DNA of 24,575 nucleotides. Source: Pseudomonadota bacterium. GTDB lineage: Bacteria > Pseudomonadota > Gammaproteobacteria > Pseudomonadales > Pseudomonadaceae. The translations under genes and the position numbers were made by a program. The stretch lies in assembly GCA_023388335.1 (NCBI GenBank), contig JAEWGL010000200.1, forward strand, positions 1 to 24,575, read 5' to 3'. Of the stretch, positions 23,861 to 24,575 are shown piece by piece (the first letter of the stretch is position 1; the number at the start of each line of letters is the position of its first letter). Below the pieces are notes generated by a model. The model ran no database searches, was not told the DNA's origin, and saw only the letters and a list, made by a program, of their open reading frames with translations.

Positions 23861-24575
23861 ATGAAGTTGTCCATGCCGCTTTTCGATCAAGCCCCGGTTC
23901 TGGTGGTCGGCGATGTCATGCTCGACCGCTACTGGCATGGCGGTACCTCGCGGATCTCGCCCGAGGCGCCGGTACCGGTGGTCAAGGTCGAACAGATCGA
24001 GGACCGTCCGGGCGGCGCGGCCAACGTCGCGCTGAACATCGCCGCCTTGGGCGCGCCGGCCTCGCTGGTCGGCGTTACCGGCCAGGACGAAGCTGCCGAC
24101 AGCCTGGCCAACAGCCTGCAGGCGGCGGGCGTGCGTTCGATCTTCCAGCGTATCGCGCACCAGCCGACCATCGTCAAGCTGCGGGTCATGAGCCGCCACC
24201 AGCAACTGCTGCGCATCGACTTCGAAGAGCCCTTCGCCACCGATCCGCTGTCGCTGGGCGCCGAGGTCGATGTCTTGCTCGAGGGCGTCAAGGTCCTGGT
24301 CCTCTCCGACTACGGCAAGGGCGCATTGCGCAATCACCAGCAACTCATCCAGGCCGCTCGCGCCAAAGGTATTCCGGTGCTGGCCGATCCCAAGGGCAAG
24401 GATTTCTCGATCTACCGTGGCGCCAGCCTGATCACCCCCAACCTCAGCGAGTTCGAGACCATCGTTGGCCGCTGTGCCGACGAGTCAGAGCTGGTTGCCA
24501 AGGGCCTGCAGCTGATGCAGGAGCTTGACCTGGGCGCCTTGCTGGTGACCCGCGGCGAGCATGGCATGACCCTGC
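23861..24575 (+). CDS. hldE: HldE, bifunctional heptose-7-phosphate kinase / heptose-1-phosphate adenylyltransferase (partial, 3' end missing)
   Basis: The first 238 residues of a protein normally about 474 long; the window ends inside the kinase domain. The visible part is a ribokinase (PfkB) fold: VLVVGDVMLDRYWHG (13-27), the RPGGAANVALN substrate loop (49-59), VKVLVLSDYGKGAL (143-156) and ADPKGKDFSIYRG (175-187). HldE phosphorylates D-glycero-beta-D-manno-heptose 7-phosphate at C1 with this domain. The missing C-terminal domain would add AMP to give ADP-heptose for the LPS inner core. The ATG at 23861 gives MKLSMP, as I recall for other Pseudomonas HldE proteins; an ATG four codons on is an alternative. 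The ribosome site is weak. Its position after msbA is the conserved Pseudomonas order. Confidence 0.95.
   Translation, partial: MKLSMPLFDQAPVLVVGDVMLDRYWHGGTSRISPEAPVPVVKVEQIEDRPGGAANVALNIAALGAPASLVGVTGQDEAADSLANSLQAAGVRSIFQRIAHQPTIVKLRVMSRHQQLLRIDFEEPFATDPLSLGAEVDVLLEGVKVLVLSDYGKGALRNHQQLIQAARAKGIPVLADPKGKDFSIYRGASLITPNLSEFETIVGRCADESELVAKGLQLMQELDLGALLVTRGEHGMTL

Noticed and set aside
1..24575. Search for tRNA, rRNA, CRISPR arrays, insertion sequences, prophage or defence genes
   Set aside because: No direct-repeat arrays, transposase or integrase motifs, tRNA-like cloverleafs or known defence domains were seen; the window is mostly core metabolism and LPS biosynthesis.

Overview
The window looks like chromosomal DNA of a fluorescent Pseudomonas, most probably of the P. 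putida group. The evidence is GC-rich coding with strong G/C bias at third codon positions, a putA/putP divergent pair with PutA-type operator motifs, a Pseudomonas-style REP doublet at the left edge, and a gene set from carbamoyltransferase to hldE that follows, in mirror order, the P. aeruginosa LPS outer-core cluster as I recall it (PA5005 to PA4996).

Layout. (1) 1-138: an inverted pair of REP-like elements. (2) 139-2912, minus strand: two overlapping genes for a TldE/PmbA-like and a TldD-like protein; only the TldD-like one carries the HExxxH zinc motif. (3) 2943-4745, minus strand: a 600-residue acyl-CoA dehydrogenase. (4) 4746-5004: a short gap with the putA terminator and a second inverted repeat. 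(5) 5005-8958, minus strand: trifunctional PutA (repressor, proline dehydrogenase, P5C dehydrogenase), then a 353-bp divergent control region with six GTTGCA motifs, then putP (9312-10796, plus strand), which ends in a strong hairpin. Together these form a proline uptake and degradation unit that PutA itself is expected to switch. (6) 10923-11759: rlmJ, a 23S rRNA adenine methyltransferase. (7) 11869-20022, plus strand: a cell-surface glycan block made of a carbamoyltransferase, a GT4 glycosyltransferase (WapH-like), a Mig-14 family protein, DnpA (PIG-L de-N-acetylase), Ssg, a small GT2-like protein with a C-terminal membrane anchor, and a second GT4 enzyme. The first four are chained by overlapping stop/start codons. 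(8) 20027-20632, minus strand: a small kinase-fold protein, convergent with the last glycosyltransferase. (9) 20699-23731, plus strand: one uninterrupted reading frame encoding an O-antigen ligase (WaaL) followed by a complete MsbA lipid A flippase, with no stop codon between them. (10) 23861 to the end: the start of hldE (ADP-heptose synthesis), cut off by the window edge.

Functionally, blocks 7-10 would supply heptose (HldE), decorate and extend the core (glycosyltransferases, carbamoyltransferase, DnpA), flip lipid A-core (MsbA) and ligate O-antigen (WaaL). The most unusual observation is the in-frame waaL-msbA junction. Other points worth a look are the kinase-like protein with serine where the catalytic aspartate is expected, and the tail-anchored GT2-like protein. 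I found no tRNA, rRNA, CRISPR array, insertion sequence, prophage or defence system.
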